Shown: piece by piece, positions 48,364 to 61,946 of the stretch
Position numbering within the stretch: the first letter of the stretch is position 1
Layout of the letters: each line of letters begins with the position of its first letter
NCBI GenBank assembly: GCA_035048815.1
Contig: JAUCBN010000012.1
Span: 8,661,001 to 8,725,000, forward strand
DNA length: 64,000 nucleotides
Origin: Abelmoschus esculentus
Lineage: Eukaryota; Streptophyta; Magnoliopsida; Malvales; Malvaceae
Direction: 5' to 3'
Translations under genes and position numbers: made by a program
The notes under the pieces: generated by a model
What the model was told of the DNA's origin: nothing
The model's database searches: none
What the model saw: only the letters and a program-made list of their open reading frames with translations

Positions 48364-51300
48364 CTAGGCATAGTACCTCTTGATCCAATCAGAATTCACC
48401 GGGTTACTCAACTCATTCCCGTCCATTTCTGCCAGAATGACAGCTCCCCCTGAAAAGACCTTCTTCACAACGTACGGTCCTTCCCAGTTGGGCATCCATT
48501 TTCCTCGAAAATCCTTTTGGATAGGTAAAATCCTTTTTAGCACCATGTCCCCTTTCTGAAACTCACGAGGCCTAACTTTCTTATTATAGGCTCGCATCAT
48601 TCTTTTCTGGTACATCTGGCCATGACAAATGGCGTTCAGCCTCTTTTCCTCTATCAGGTTTAAATTATCTATCCTGAATTGTACCCATTCAGCGTCTTCT
48701 AATTTAGATTCACTCAGGATTCGGAGATAGGGTATTTCAACTTCGAGTGGTAGGACTGCTTCCATGCCGTAAACCAGTGAGTAAGGAGTTGCCCCAGTCG
48801 AGGTTCGTATTGAGGTTCGATAAGCAAACAATGCAAAGGGCAACTTCTCATGCCAATCCTTGAAAGTATCTGTAGTTTTTGCTATGATCCTCTTAATATT
48901 CTTATTAGCAGCCTCAACCGCTCCGTTTATCTTGGGTCGATATGCAGTAGAGTTATGATGCATAATCTTAAACTGTTCGCACACCTCAGAAATCATCTTG
49001 TTGTTCAGATTTGTGGCGTTATCGGTGATAATTCTTTCTGGCAAACCATAACGACAGATGATCTCTTTTTTCAAAAACCTACAGACCGTGGCTCGCGTGA
49101 TGTTGGCGTAGGAAGTAGCCTCTACCCACTTAGTGAAATAGTCAATTGCTACTAAAATGAAACGGTGCCCGTTAGATGCCTTAGGATGAATCTGTCCGAT
49201 GACATCTATCCCCCAGGCAGCGAAAGGCCACGGTGCGTTCAAAGTGTGTAACGGCAACGGTGGGGAATGAATTTTATCCGCATAAATCTGACATTTGTGA
49301 CATCTTTTGGCGTGATTAATGCAGTCTCCTTCCATGATTTTCCTAGCCATTGCAAAACCATTAGCGTGAGTCCCGCATATGCCTTCATGTATTTCTGTCA
49401 CTATGGTTTTAGCTTCTTGGGCACCAACACATCGCATTAACACCTGATCACTCCCTCTTTTGTACAAGATATCCCCATCGAGGACATACCCTGCTGCCAT
49501 TCTCCTAATAGTCCTTTTATCAACATCTGTGGCTCCCTCAGGATAAATTTGAGATTTGATGTACTGCAGAATATCATGATACCAAGGATTCCCATCTTTC
49601 TCCTCGTCTACTCCATAGCAGTGGGCAGGCAGTTCAATGCTTTGCATTTCTAGTGATCTCATTTGAGCCTTAGTGTTTGTCTTGAAAGTCGCTGCCAGAG
49701 TGGCCAAAGCATCAGCCATTTGGTTTTCTTCCCTCGGTAGATATTCAAAACTGATTTTTTCAAAGTTCTGAATCAAATCCTGAATTAGGTTATAATACTT
49801 GATCAACTTAGGGTCTTTGGTTTCCCACTCTTGCCGTAACTGATAAATGACTAGCGAAGAGTCTCCGAACACCTGAAGGACACGAACCTTGCGTTCGATA
49901 GCTGCGTACAAGCCCATTATGCAAGCTTCATATTCTGCCATATTATTAGTGCAAAAGAAATTCAATCTGCTCGTGAGCGGATAATGAACTTCTTCCGGAG
50001 AGACCAACATTACCCCTATGCCGTGCCCGAGGGCATTAGAAGCCCCATCAAAATATAGTTTCCATGGCAACACAGTTTCAGTTATTCCTCCCTCGACTAT
50101 GGCGGATATTAAATCTTCATCCGAGAAATCAAAGTTTAGGGGTTCATAATTATTTGCAGCCCGACTAGCCAAGAAATCGGCCACTGCACTGCCCTTTACA
50201 GATTTTTGATTTACATACACAATATCGAATTCAGACAAAAGCATCTGCCATCGAGCCATCTTTCCTGTCAACGTCGGTGCTTCCATTAGGGCTTTTAAGG
50301 GATCAGACCGTGATATCAGATAGGTGGTGTGATACAACATATACTGTCTCAGCCTTTTAGTTGCCCAAACTAGGGCGCAACACAACTTTTGAGTTTGCGG
50401 ATATCGAGTTTTGCCTTCTGTGAACTTCTTACTCAGATAGTAGATTGCCCTTTCCTTCCTACCTGACTCGTCTTGCTGACCTAACACACAGCCCATTGAG
50501 TTCTCAAAAACTGTTAGGTATAAAATCAACGGTCGATCGGGCACGAGAGCCACTAAAACTGGGGCTTTAGTTAGATACTCCTTAACTTTCTCAAATGCTG
50601 CCTGACAATCTTCATCCCAGGTTCCCGGGTTATTTTTACGGAGAAGTCTGAAAATGGGGTCACACTTATCCGTTAGCTGAGATATGAAACGGGAGATGTA
50701 GTTTAGCCTCCCTAAGAAACCTCGAACTTCTTTTTGTGTTTGCGGTGGCGGGAGATCTCTTATGGCCTTGACTTTATCTGGATCAATTTCTATCCCTCTT
50801 CGGCTAACTACGAACCCAAGGAGCTTTCCGGATGTTACTGCAAAAGTACATTTGGCGGGATTGAGCTTCAATTGATATTTTCTTAACCTCAGAAACAACT
50901 TTTGCAGATTCTGAAGATGTTCATTCTCCGTCTTGGATTTAGCGATCATGTCATCCACATACACTTCAATTTCTTTGTGCATCATGTCGTGAAAGAGAGT
51001 CACCATTGCTCTCTGATACGTGGCCCCGGCATTCTTCAATCCGAAAGGCATTACTTTGTAGCAGAACGTGCCCCACAATGTCACGAAGGTGGTTTTTCCA
51101 TGTCATCCGGGCACATCTTAATCTGATTGTATCCCAAAAAACCGTCCATGAAAGAAAACCATGAATGCCCCACAGTATTATCAACAAGAGTGTCAATATG
51201 CGGGAGAGGAAAATTATCTTTGGGACTGGCCTTATTGAGGTCACGATAATCTACACACATGCGTACTTTCCCATCCTTTTTGGGTACCGGCACAATATTC

Positions 51301-51789
51301 GCAACCCATTCTGGGTACTTTGCTACTTTCAAGAACCCGGCTTCGAACTGCTTTCTCACTTCTTCTCTTATTTTCAACAACATATCTGTTCTCAACCTAC
51401 GGAGCTTTTGTTGAACGGGCTTGTTCTCCGGTCGTGTGGGTAGCTTGTGTACAACAATATCTGTATTTAGACCTGGTATATCTTCATACGTCCAAGAAAA
51501 AACATCTTTAAATTCTGAAAGCAACCCAACTAATTTTTCCCTTGAGTCTGATGCTAAAGTGGTGCCTATTTTTACTTCTCTTCTTTCTTCTTCAGATCCC
51601 AAATTTATTATCTTCAGATCCTCCTGATGGGGTAGTATCTGCTTTTCTTCACTGGCCATCAACCTTATCAACTCATCGGGGATCTCTAACTCTTCTTCCT
51701 CTTCTTCGGCTTCTGCGACAAGTACAGGTTGTTCGAAATTCGGTACAGGATTAAGTTCAGTATCAGTCATACAATCGCTATTATTGAAC
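48364..51789 (-). pseudogene. Ogre pol: reverse transcriptase, two RNase H domains, integrase (one frameshift)
   Basis: The exon starting at 51789 opens with an acidic linker, then RT with KVRMCVDYRDLNKASPKDNF and, after a frame break near 51081-51100, VMPFGLKNAGATYQ and the active-site YVDD. The RT's own RNase H follows, then a second, archaeal-type RNase H (LYFDGASNALGHGIGVML, FGDSSLVIYQL, REENQMADALATLA), as in Tat elements. The integrase shows a His/Cys zinc region (CHKC), the catalytic Asp residues in WGIDVIG and TDNATN, and a Glu in NGAVEAANK. There is no chromodomain, and the frame ends DWIKRYYA. The break is a one-base loss in a short A-run. Everything after it is a single open frame of 906 codons, so decay is slight. 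Confidence 0.9.
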
Positions 51790-52024
51790 CTGCAAGAATT
51801 TAAATTTCCTATGTTGGGAAATAGTATACATATTTTACAAATAAAGAATAAAGGAATAAAGAATGCAAGGAACAAAATGTATGAAAAGAAGATTGTTTGC
51901 CATTTGAGAAAAAGAGCATGAAGCCCTCTATTTTCATTGAAATGCAAATTAACATAGATGCCCTTTACAAAGAAACCCCATTGCTTTGGGCGAAAGCGAA
52001 CGGGAGGTGTTTTTTAGACATTAC
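51790..52024 (-). other. Predicted Ogre intron between protease and RT
   Basis: Donor GTAATG at 52024 and acceptor TTCTTGCAG ending at 51790 bound 235 nt. Splicing joins the protease frame (ending NESK) to the pol frame (FNNSDCMTDTE) in phase and removes the stop at 52021. Ogre elements are known for a spliced intron here. Confidence 0.65.
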
Positions 52025-55000
52025 TTTGATTCATTTTTAACAACTACAGGCAGATCGACGTAGGTCCAATTGTCGAGCTTTTCATCCGGGAGGCATGGAC
52101 GAATGGCAAGCAGAGCAGACTTTCCCTTGACATTTTGAGAGATCATATTCACATCCATCATTTCGAAGATTTCGCTCATGAGCTCAGCCTCGTAAAACTT
52201 TTGTCCTTCTAAGTTGGCTTGGTGCACCTTTTCCCCAGAATTCTCAATTCCTCCGAAGGTGAAACTATTCCTGAGATCAGTCTTGGCTATGGGTTTCCAC
52301 GGGATATCCTCTCCTCTGAGTCGGGCTCTTCTTTGCTCTTCCTTCCTCTTTCTTTCCTGTTTCCTTTGCAGATAGGTAGGGTGAAAGCCTAACCCAAACC
52401 TGTCCCTCTTGTCAATGACGCTTCTGACTTTCAAGCATCCTTACAAATTCTTTCCGAGTCCTTTCCCTTTCCTAGCCCCTTTTCCGACAGTCTCAATCAC
52501 CACCATCTTAGTGCAATTCGAGTATCTCGGGGTTGGAATCCGACTTCCCTCCGTCACAAAAGTAGCGTTGATGAATTCCAAGGCCCGGAAGGAGCATTCT
52601 AGGGCGTCTTCAGTGGGGGGCACATAGGGAACATCTGAAGTTACAGCAGCAATAACGTCTTCTTCCGCTTTGACTATCACAAGTTTTCCCTCCATCACAT
52701 ACTTCAGCTTCTGATGAAGAGAAGAAGGGACAGCCCCGGCTGCATGAATCCACGGCCTCCCTAATAAGCAATTGTATGACGGTCGGATGTCCATCACCAC
52801 AAACTCTATAACGTATTCAACTGGGCCTATAAGCAGGGGTATCTCAATTTTCCCGGCTACTTCCCTTTGAGTACCATCAAATGCCCGGACAGTATTCTGA
52901 CAGAACTTCATATGAGAGCCATCAATAGGCAGTCGTTGTAGAGTAGCCATGGGCATAACATTGAGGGCGGACCCGTTGTCGATAAGCACTCCGGGCAAAA
53001 CATGCCCCTTGCAGTGAGTTGTGATATTGAGAGCTTTTGTTGAGCCTCTTCCTCCCTCTGGGATTTCATCATCACTGAAAGTGATATAATTATCGGCAGC
53101 TATGTGATTCACAATCTGATCAAGCTTCTTGACAGTGATGTCTTGTTCTACAAAGGTTTGATTCAACACCTTTAGCAATGCTTCTCGGTGTTTTTCTAAA
53201 TTCAGTAGCAGGTCGAGCACCGTGATTCTGGCTGGTTGTTTTCGAAGCTGATCAACCACATTGTACTCACTGTGTTTCAGGAACCTTAAAATCTCCTGGG
53301 CCTGAGCCTCAGTTACGGGCTCGAGAATCTTCGAGGGAGGATCATCCCCGAACACTTTTTCTGTCTCTGGCTCAACAAGTTTGCCCTTACCCTTTTGTTC
53401 ATCGGGTTTCTCCTCCTCCTGAGGGGAATAACACCTCCCGCTCCTCGTAAAGTGACCCACTTCATTCACTATTTCAGGATTCTGCCCCAATGTATCACCT
53501 TCCTAAACTGGCCTCCCTTCCTCCGGAGTGACAGCTTTTTGCATTCCTGGATTTCTGGGTGTAGAGATATTGGCGGCGTAATTCCAAGGCACCCTCTGTG
53601 TGCTTTTAAAAGGGAAGGTTGAGGGAGGAGAAATTATAAGCCTCGGAGCATTTTGGCTAGCAGACCCTTCCTCGTCCACCCTACGACTGATGATGAAGGG
53701 TCTCTGAGCAGTGTATTTGTTACTTGGGATATCTGTCATACAGATTTCTGGGTTTTCCTCCTCACATTTTGCGAAGAACTCAATTTCTTTAGTATCCATG
53801 AGTGTTTGCACTTTACTCCGAAATTCCGTGCAAACCTGAATGTCATGATCACTAGACTGGTGATATTCACAGTATCGACCACATCCCTCCTTCACAATTA
53901 CCATTCCTCGGTCGATCAAACGGGCCATGTACAAATGTCGGAAAACCCATCTCAAAGGGGATCGTATATCTGATACCATAGAGATGGCCTTCTTAGGGGA
54001 TTCTTCTTCAATACTATTGATCCCTTGATTCCCGTGGTTAGGAAGTGGGTTGCTTGTGGTACTCGGTTCCCCCAACTGTAAGACTCCTGTATTTAACAAA
54101 TTCTGAACGAGCTTCTTAAAGGCTATACAGTTCTCAATGTTATGACCCAGAACACCGGCATGATATTCGTAGTGTGCTTTCGCATCATACCATGCTAGAT
54201 ATGGTGGACTGAAAGGAGTCACATGAAAAGGTCGTACCAAATCAGCTTTGTGTAGCTGAGCGTACAACTCCTTGTACGGGATTGGGATCGGGGTGAAGGT
54301 CATCTTCTCAAATTCCTTCTTCGGCTTCCTATCATCCCTTCTACCGCCTCCCTGAGTATTGCTAGCCGGCTGGGGTTGCGATATTGTTAGATTCTAACAT
54401 GTTTCGAAGGTATTTACTTCATGTTCCTTTCTTTTGAATTGCTTTTTGAGCGATTCACCTCCCTCAATCCTACCACTTTTGATGGCCGCCTCGATGCGTT
54501 CGCCAGTCATGACTAATTCGGCAAAGTTACTTATCGGATTGCTGATGAGTCGGTCATACAGTACACCCCTCAAAGTATCCACAAACATGGGAGTGATTTC
54601 GTTTTCACGAAGTGGCGGTTGTACTTGTGCCGCAAGATCTCGCCCTCGCTGAGCATATTCGCGAAGGCTTTCACTTTTCTTCTGTTCTAAATTCTGTAGC
54701 ATAAGTCTGTTGGGAATCATATCAGTAACATGCTTGTACTGATCAATGAAAGCTTTTGCTAAGTCCTTCCATGACTTAATCTGTGCCCGGGTCAACTGAT
54801 TATACCACCTCGCCGCTGACCCTATCAAGATGTCCTGGAAGCAATGAATGAGAAGTTTTTCATTGCTAGTGAATCCGGCCATCTTTCGACAGAACATCGT
54901 CACATGTGCAGTGGGACATGTTGTGCCGTCGTACTTTTCGAACTCGGGTGTTCTAAACTTCGGGGGAATTTCTACATCGGGGACCAAGCTAAGGTCGCCC

Positions 55001-55467
55001 GCATTCAGTCCAAGAGAATCCTCTTTTATCTCTCTAACCCGGAGCTTCTCCTCAAGGTCTTTCCTAGTCTCCTCAAGCTGTTTAGAGAATTCTGCCTTTA
55101 CTCTACTGAACTTTTCAAGTTCATCCAAATCAGGCACGTTTTCGCCCGCATTCTCATCACTTTCAGCCGCCCCAAATAATGGATTCTGAATCAATGTCCC
55201 GGCTCAGAAACTAATTGTTGTTCCCTTTTGTGGGGCAGGGGCCGAGCCGATAACAATGGGAGAATATGCCTGTTCTACCCCAGTTTAAAACGGATTCTCC
55301 GCCTTTCCTTTCCCTTTCGTATCATCCGATGGCTTAAGTCCTAACATCTGGGTGAGCTGCTCCAACATATCTTGCTGAGCTTTCAACATGGTTTCTTTCA
55401 GTTCCAATTGCGATCTTTCTATCTGGGCTCTCAAATCTTCTTCTAACTTACTGAATTGTCCCTCCAT
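52025..55467 (-). pseudogene. Ogre gag-protease, one frame with five in-frame stops
   Basis: From the ATG at 55467 one frame continues to the intron donor without any frameshift but with stops at 55285, 55204, 54394, 53503 and 52441. The gag part has a coiled-coil start and the capsid segment FEKYDGTTCPTAHV, RWYNQLTRAQIKSWKDLAKA and LREYAQRGRDLAAQVQPPL, then zinc-knuckle-like Cys/His groups (CEYHQSSDHDIQVC). The protease has the aspartic active site in GVLIDNGSALNVMP and the later CLLGRPWIHAAGA flap-to-core segment. Gag packages the RNA and the protease would mature the polyprotein. The many clean stops without indels point to base-substitution decay. Confidence 0.85.
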
Positions 55468-55718
55468 CTTCCTCACTTGAGATCGAGTGCAGTATGGGTG
55501 CGGAATGATTGCAGATTCTGTTTTACAACATTTCCTAAGTTAATTTTAATTGTATACATGATTAATGCATATAAAATGCGTGAATGAATGCATGCAAATG
55601 ATGAAATGCTTTAAAAAGATAAGCAATGCAAATAAAGGTGTTGACTCATTTAGTGATCGTCCTTGAACCAACTTTCATTAAATTCTAAAAAGTCTTCATT
55701 ACAAAAGGGGAATAAAAA

Positions 55719-58013
55719 CTACAGATAGGCATCAGCCCTAGTTCCTAAATCTTGAATTGCTTTGAGTAATTGAGCGAAACGGGTTGCTTCTTTCATGTCT
55801 TGTGTCACAAAGGGTGTCAAGGCTTCAGCTTCCGCGGCTAGGTTTTTCACATACTGGGCCACTTCTTGTACTTGCACCATTAGGGTGGTGTTGTAATCAT
55901 CACGATCTTGTATCATGCGAGTAGCATCACGAAGACGACGCAACCAATAGCTGTCCCCTCCTTGTGCAGCTCCCTCGAGGACCACTAGTCGTCCCAAATA
56001 GCCTTGAACCTTGGCTTCTAACTCTCCTATCCGTGCTTGAAGCGATGCATTTTCTTGTTGACTGAGCTGTAATTCTAAGAACACATTTCTGGCCACATAT
56101 TTCTCTAAAGAGCGGTCCAAATCCTCAACCTTGTGTTCCAACAGAGCATTCTGAGCTTGACACTGTTTTAGAGTTTCAGAAGTAGAGACATACAGATTTT
56201 GCATCTCACAAAAACGATTCTTATTTTCCTGAGCCCTTCTCTTTCATGCATTAGTGTTTTCCCTTTCCCACGCTACAGTTTGTTTTCCTTTCTCCTTCTC
56301 TTCCCGGTACTTTTCCCTCTCTTGACTGACTGCTCTCCTAGCATCCCTTCTTTCTTTCTCAATTTCGGCTTCTCGGATCTCTATTTCCCTATTCATGGCT
56401 TGTTTACCCCTTTCCTTTTCTTCTTCTAGGATTCGAAGCCCGTTCATCCTTTCTTTTTCTACGGCGAGAAATTTCTTTCGGTTAGCAGTTTGCACCTTAG
56501 TATACAGCTTGATGGTATCTTTCTGATAGAGGGCATTTTTCTCACTCAGATCTTTGTTATCCTTCTTTAGCTGTTTAATTGTCCCATCCTTAACGTCGAG
56601 ATCCAAACTTACTTTGTATAGTTCTTCCGCGTACTGGGCTTTCATCTCCTCCATCTGTTTCCTGACTTCATCCATCTCGCTTCTTAGTATGTCGGCTTCA
56701 GAAGGGACAATGCGCATGTGTTCTTCCAACGTCATTGTAGGCTCGTGGTCGGATATCGGGATTTTGTCATTAACCCTGATTCGTCTCCAAAGATCATAGT
56801 CCGGTGTGGTCATTCCTTGATTACTCCCTTCTACTCGAATGCGGTAACAGTAACCCCATCCCCTTGTTATCTTCTGAACCTTAGGTCGATACTCATTCTT
56901 AAAAGGGAACTCGACTTCACTCAAACCTGCCGTAAAAGGAACAAACTGGCGAGATCCAAACTGTCTAGATACCAGAAGAGGTGCACAGGCAATTCCTCCG
57001 TGCAAGCCAATCATCATGACCCAATTGTAGTCTCCGATTCTGTAAAGAAAATGAAATTCGTGACCCATCCACGGAACTCTCCACACAATATCATCATCCC
57101 GTAGATTCCTGAGGATTTCCGACCATTTCCTTTTATCGAGGTCCTCTCGCCATTTTCTAGCTAAATATTCTCGCACCGGGGAGAAACTTCCTTGAAATAT
57201 ACCGGACAAGACCTGAGTTGGCTCTTTCCAAAAGTAACTCTGTATCCATACCTGAAGAAGTTGTGCACACCCTCTGAAACGTCCCTCTTCATGCTTCCGA
57301 CAGGCATTCAAAGAAATGAAGGTTTCTGTTAGTATGGCCATTACCGGATTAGCCTTCTTCTTTAAACGATCGAACAAGTCAAGAATGGCCACATCTATAT
57401 TGCCCAATACTCGAGGAAAAAAAATCAATCCGTATATGCCTATAGCAAACAAGTCCATCTTCATTTCCTCATCCGGATGCACTGGTATTATGTCCCGGAT
57501 ACTTTCCCATGAAAATGCAATACTTTCTCCCCGAACCCGAATTATTCCTTTAGCCCACGCATCACTCATTCCGGCTAGAGAACTCAACTTCGAATGGTAA
57601 TTCTGAGACTTAGGAGGCTTCGAGTAGATCCAATCTCTGTTGACATTTCTTCTATTTATCAAAGCTGTGTACTCTTCTATTGTTGGCATTAAATCGTTCC
57701 CATTGAAGGTGAAACAGCAAAAAGCGGGATTCTAGAACTGAAAGGCGGCTCTGAGCAAAGGTTGATTAATTCTGACATATATTAATTGAGCTATATCCCC
57801 ATAATTCTCACGGAACAAATCTTGTACTCTTGCTTCCCAACTTTCCCATATTTCCTTTAGCTCATACAAATCATTCTATTGTAAACTAACATACGTATAC
57901 CCGGGCACAATGCGTTCACTTGGTTGACTGTCTCCAAAGACCTTTTGGTTGACTTCGGACCAATGTCGAATTGCTGAGTTCTTATCTTGGTCACCTAGAA
58001 GACTTTTATCCAT
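55719..58013 (-). pseudogene. Ogre ORF1 (DUF7745-like) with three in-frame stops
   Basis: From an ATG at 58013 (MDKSLLGDQDKNSAIRHWSE) one frame runs to 55719, with stops at 57876, 57732 and 56244. The conserved part includes MPTIEEYTALINRRNVNRDW, GMSDAWAKGIIRVRGESIAF, IGIYGLIFFPRVLGNID and GWGYCYRIRVEGSNQG, as in plant proteins carrying the domain I recall as DUF7745. The second half is a long Glu/Lys/Arg coiled coil, ending with VEDLDRSLEKYVARNVFLEL and similar heptads. Its role in the Ogre life cycle is unknown. Position between the 5' LTR and gag is diagnostic of the group. Confidence 0.8.
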
Positions 58014-58678
58014 AATGAAAGCTCTCAAAACGGGCAAACCACTCGAATCAACACCTTTAAAAAGGAATGCAAAAAGAATGCAAGAAAAAGAAAAAAGAAA
58101 ACAAAAGAAAACAAAACAAACAAAAAGAAAAAGGAAAAGTGTTAGTAAGGATGTCATAAATAACAAAAGCACACATAAGTGATGTAAACAAATGACATAG
58201 AAGAAGCGCAAGATAAACAAAATCTAGACATCATACCTAATTCACCTAGGCTGTCCGCATGGCTCTAATGGGGTGGGTTTACTAGTTCTCTAAATGCAAT
58301 TTTGGTTCTAGGAGGTACCCGAATTGTCCTCGCTGTCCTCTTCTAAGAGTAGCAAGGCCCCCGATCATCACCCATTATAGGCTCATCTCAATCGAGTTCA
58401 ATTCGGGAGGACCCTTTCGCTATGCCCATATGAGGAAACAATATTCCTACGAAGACATAGGGTAATCGAGCCCCGAAGGTACTTTACTAGGCCCCTACGA
58501 AGGAACAATATCCTTACGAAAGCCTTAGTATTTTCCCCCACTTAAAAAGACGGGTTAAAATGATATTACTTCGAATTAATAAACAAAAATTAATTTAAAT
58601 GTCACCTTAATTCAAAATATCCAAAATTAATTAAGCGGTATTTAAAAAACAAGGCTTGACTCGTTTTGAAAAATTTTC

Positions 58679-58696
58679 TCCCCAGCGGAGTCGCCA
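58679..58696 (-). other. Primer-binding site, tRNA-Arg type
   Basis: Two bases inside the 5' LTR the minus strand reads TGGCGACTCCGCTGGGGA. This is complementary, apart from about one base, to the 3' end of plant tRNA-Arg(ACG) including CCA, the primer typical of Ogre elements. Confidence 0.65.
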
Positions 58697-58698
58697 AC

Positions 58699-61600
58699 TG
58701 TAGCGATCCCTCTCTTTGAAAAGATTTAAATATTAGGTATAAATGAAAATAGGGGCCACTAAAAAAAATTAAGAATTAGGCTTTTAAAAAATAGAACTTT
58801 TTAAATTTAGGGTTTTAAAATTTAGGGTTTGGAAAACCTAAAAAAGAGACTGAGAATTTTATTAAAATTAGGGATTTAAAAAATGTTAGGAATGTTTAAA
58901 ATTTTTGGAGTCGCCATCGGCCACTTTGGTAGACCGGACACCGTAAAAACCAGAGATTCAAAATGATTTGGATTCGAGAGTCGGTTACGGTTAAAAACGG
59001 GTTTAGGGTTTAAAAACCGCCCAAAAATTGGTACCTTTAAAATAAATTGCCGCTTAATTAATTTTAAATATTTTTGAATTAGAGTAGTATTTAAATTATT
59101 TTTTATTTAAAGATTTGAATCAATTTTATTTTTACCGGGTCTCTATTCGAAGGCAATGCATACACCGCGACCATTGCATTGGAACGCGGGCCCGTTACGA
59201 CCGAATAGAGATGTTTAAAATTAGGTTCATTAATTATTGTGATTATATGCGAATTGGATGAAATAAATATAAAACAAGATATACAAATAAAATATGATTG
59301 CAATAGAGTATGAAACATAATAAAGTAAATGTACAACATGTGCAAAATAAGTAACATGATAAATACTAAGCATATAGAATAGACATATACCAAGTATAAC
59401 CAAAATGCATAAATGAAAAAAAACATGCTACAAGAATAAAGACACAACATGAGCAAATATAAGTATGTGCCATAAAGTAAAATACATAAGTGAAATGCAC
59501 AATATAAATAAATAAATAAGTACAAAGATACATGACATACGTAACAAAAACATAACATAACAAATATACTATGGATGAATAGTATGACAAAAAGGGCACA
59601 AAAATAATCATGCAAAAAATAAATACACAAAATACATGTCACATGTAAGTAATGAAGTAATCATAAACAAATAAATGGGCATGTTAACATATAAGGCTAA
59701 TGTAACAAAGAGATTAATAACTAAACATGACTATATAAAAAAGAAATTAAATGATACATGTACAATAAAATGAAAATAAACATAAACAAAAAAGTAGCAA
59801 AAAATATATACATATTGTAATGAGATAAATAAATAAATGGACAATAATGTAAAATGCATGAATAATAAAAAACATAAAATAAAATAAGATAATAAAATAA
59901 AATAAAAATAAATGTAAAATAAATAAAACAAACTGTAAATGGCCTATTAAATACAAAAAGAAAATAAGAAGGACCAAAAGAGTAAATTGATCAGGGGGAA
60001 AATTAAAAAAAGAAAGATAAAAACACGGAGGGACCTAAAAATAATAAAACCAATTTTAAATAATGGAAATCATCAGAAAGGTGACTAAATTGAAATATGA
60101 ATCAAAAGTTAAAGGACCTCAGGGACAAAACAAAGGGGACGGAGGTTTTAATGAAAGAAATTAACCCATTTTCCTTTTAAAGCAAGTATAAAACACAAAA
60201 GAAATGAAAGTTTTCATTTTTCAACTCTTCTCAAAACCGAGAGCCCCCAAAACCTCTGAAATCTTTAAGCCTGATGAAGAACACGATGAACATGTTCTTC
60301 ATTGTTCACCTGTTCTTCCAGAAACCACCGCAGAATCCCAAATTTCGGCCACCACCCCCGGTGGTCGGCGAAATCAAAACGATTCAGAAAGCTCTTCCCC
60401 CTCTCTTTTAAAAAAACCAAAACAACGAAACCTTCTCTTTTTCAATTTTAACAAAAGCAAAAACAAAAAATCCTCCCCCTTTACTCGAAACGACGCGACC
60501 AGAGACTTATCTTCTCCTCGCGTTGGGCTCACGAATGATGGTCCGAAGACCCTCAGATCATTGCCGGCGAAGGGAGAAATGACAAGGGGAGAAGGGCGCC
60601 TTCACGAGAGAATAAAGGTAAAAAAACGTTCTCTAAATCCTTTTTTTTTACTAAATGCCTGCTAAAGAAACGAGAGATCTACCTCTGAAATCTTTTCTTT
60701 CGTTGTATTGATAGTCTAGAGATTTTACATGGTTCTCTTAGTCGGCTTTTAAAGCCAGATATTACATGAAATATCCGAAAAAGAAAAATGCTATTATTAT
60801 TGCTTTGTCTTTGTTTGGAGTTGTTCACTGTGTACTGATTTTGGCCGGACTACTCTGCTCCTCTGACGCGTTTGTTGCCATTATCCTCTGTGTATTGCTG
60901 TAATTCTTTGTTTCTTGTTTGCATGTACAAATTCTGACATTCCCTGCTTTTTGCATGTACGGCTGGCCGGAATCGGTGAACGGACGACGACGATCGGGCG
61001 GTGAAAGGGCGCCGGAAGATGAAGATGAACGGTTGGATGATCATTCGAACGGTCAGATGGGAGTTGAACCGTCTGACGCGTATGCTTTACGCGCGCGTGG
61101 GGAAGCTGACTGGGCGCGCGTGGTGCGCACGCGGGATCTGGAGGCTTCTGTCTCATTAATCTCGACCGTTGGATCAAAGATTTGATCCAACGGCTTAGAT
61201 GCGGCTGCGCAAAGATGAACAGTCATTAGGGTTTTTGTTATTAATCCGGGTTTGGGCTACGACTTGGGCTTGATTTTTATTAATATGGGTTTAATGTATG
61301 GGCTTGAATATATATTTAAATCATACGGGCTTTGTTATTTATTTGGGCTTTACTTTTATTTTATTTTAGTTTGGGTTTTATTTATTTAATAAATATAATA
61401 ATAATACTAATATATTATATAATAACCGAATAACACTAAATATAATAATAATAACAGAAATAAAGATAATAAAAACACTAATGGAAATAATAATAATAAA
61501 AAAAATAATAAAATAAAAATAACAATAACAATAAAAATAATAACAATAAAAATAAGAATAAAAATAAGAACAAGAAGAATAAAAATAGAACAAAAATAGA

Positions 61601-61946
61601 AATAATAATAAAAATAAAAATAAAATGATAGAAAATAAAAATAGTGAAGGATAAAATAATAATATAATAAAAGAATAAAAACAATAATAATAAAGAAAAA
61701 GGATAAAAATAATAATAAAAATAATAAAAGATAAAATAATAATAGTAATGATAGTAATAAAAGATAATAAAAAAGACTAAAAATAACTATGTATGTTATT
61801 TACAAAATACCAAGTTGATGAAATTTATATAATACAAAATTTAAAAGGTAAACAAACATTTTTTTTTTTTGCACTTTGATTATTGAATACAAGCCCGTTA
61901 TTCGAATTGAAACACGAGTTTAGACCGGATAAAATTAGTGATTACA
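58699..61946 (-). repeat. 5' LTR of the Ogre element
   Basis: Same sequence as 43246-46489 with scattered single-base changes and small indels (for example CACCGG/CATCGG near 43462/58916). Runs TGTAATCAC (61946) to GCTACA (58699) on the minus strand. The 153-codon plus-strand frame at 60204-60665 is antisense to the element. Confidence 0.9.

Larger units (their letters stand above)
43246..61946 (-). mobile_element. Ogre/Tat-lineage Ty3-gypsy LTR retrotransposon, 18.7 kb, minus strand
   Basis: Two LTRs of 3244 and 3248 bp with TG...CA ends bracket the order ORF1 - gag - protease - RT - RNase H - archaeal-type RNase H - integrase on the minus strand. Large size, long LTRs, an extra ORF before gag, a tRNA-Arg primer site, an intron between protease and RT, and tandem repeats before the 3' LTR are all marks of the Ogre group. 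Flanking 5-mers are GTCTT and ATCTT, a target duplication with one change. The LTRs differ at only about one base in a hundred by eye, so insertion is fairly recent, yet all reading frames carry stops. It sits in the upstream region of TNL2. Confidence 0.9.
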
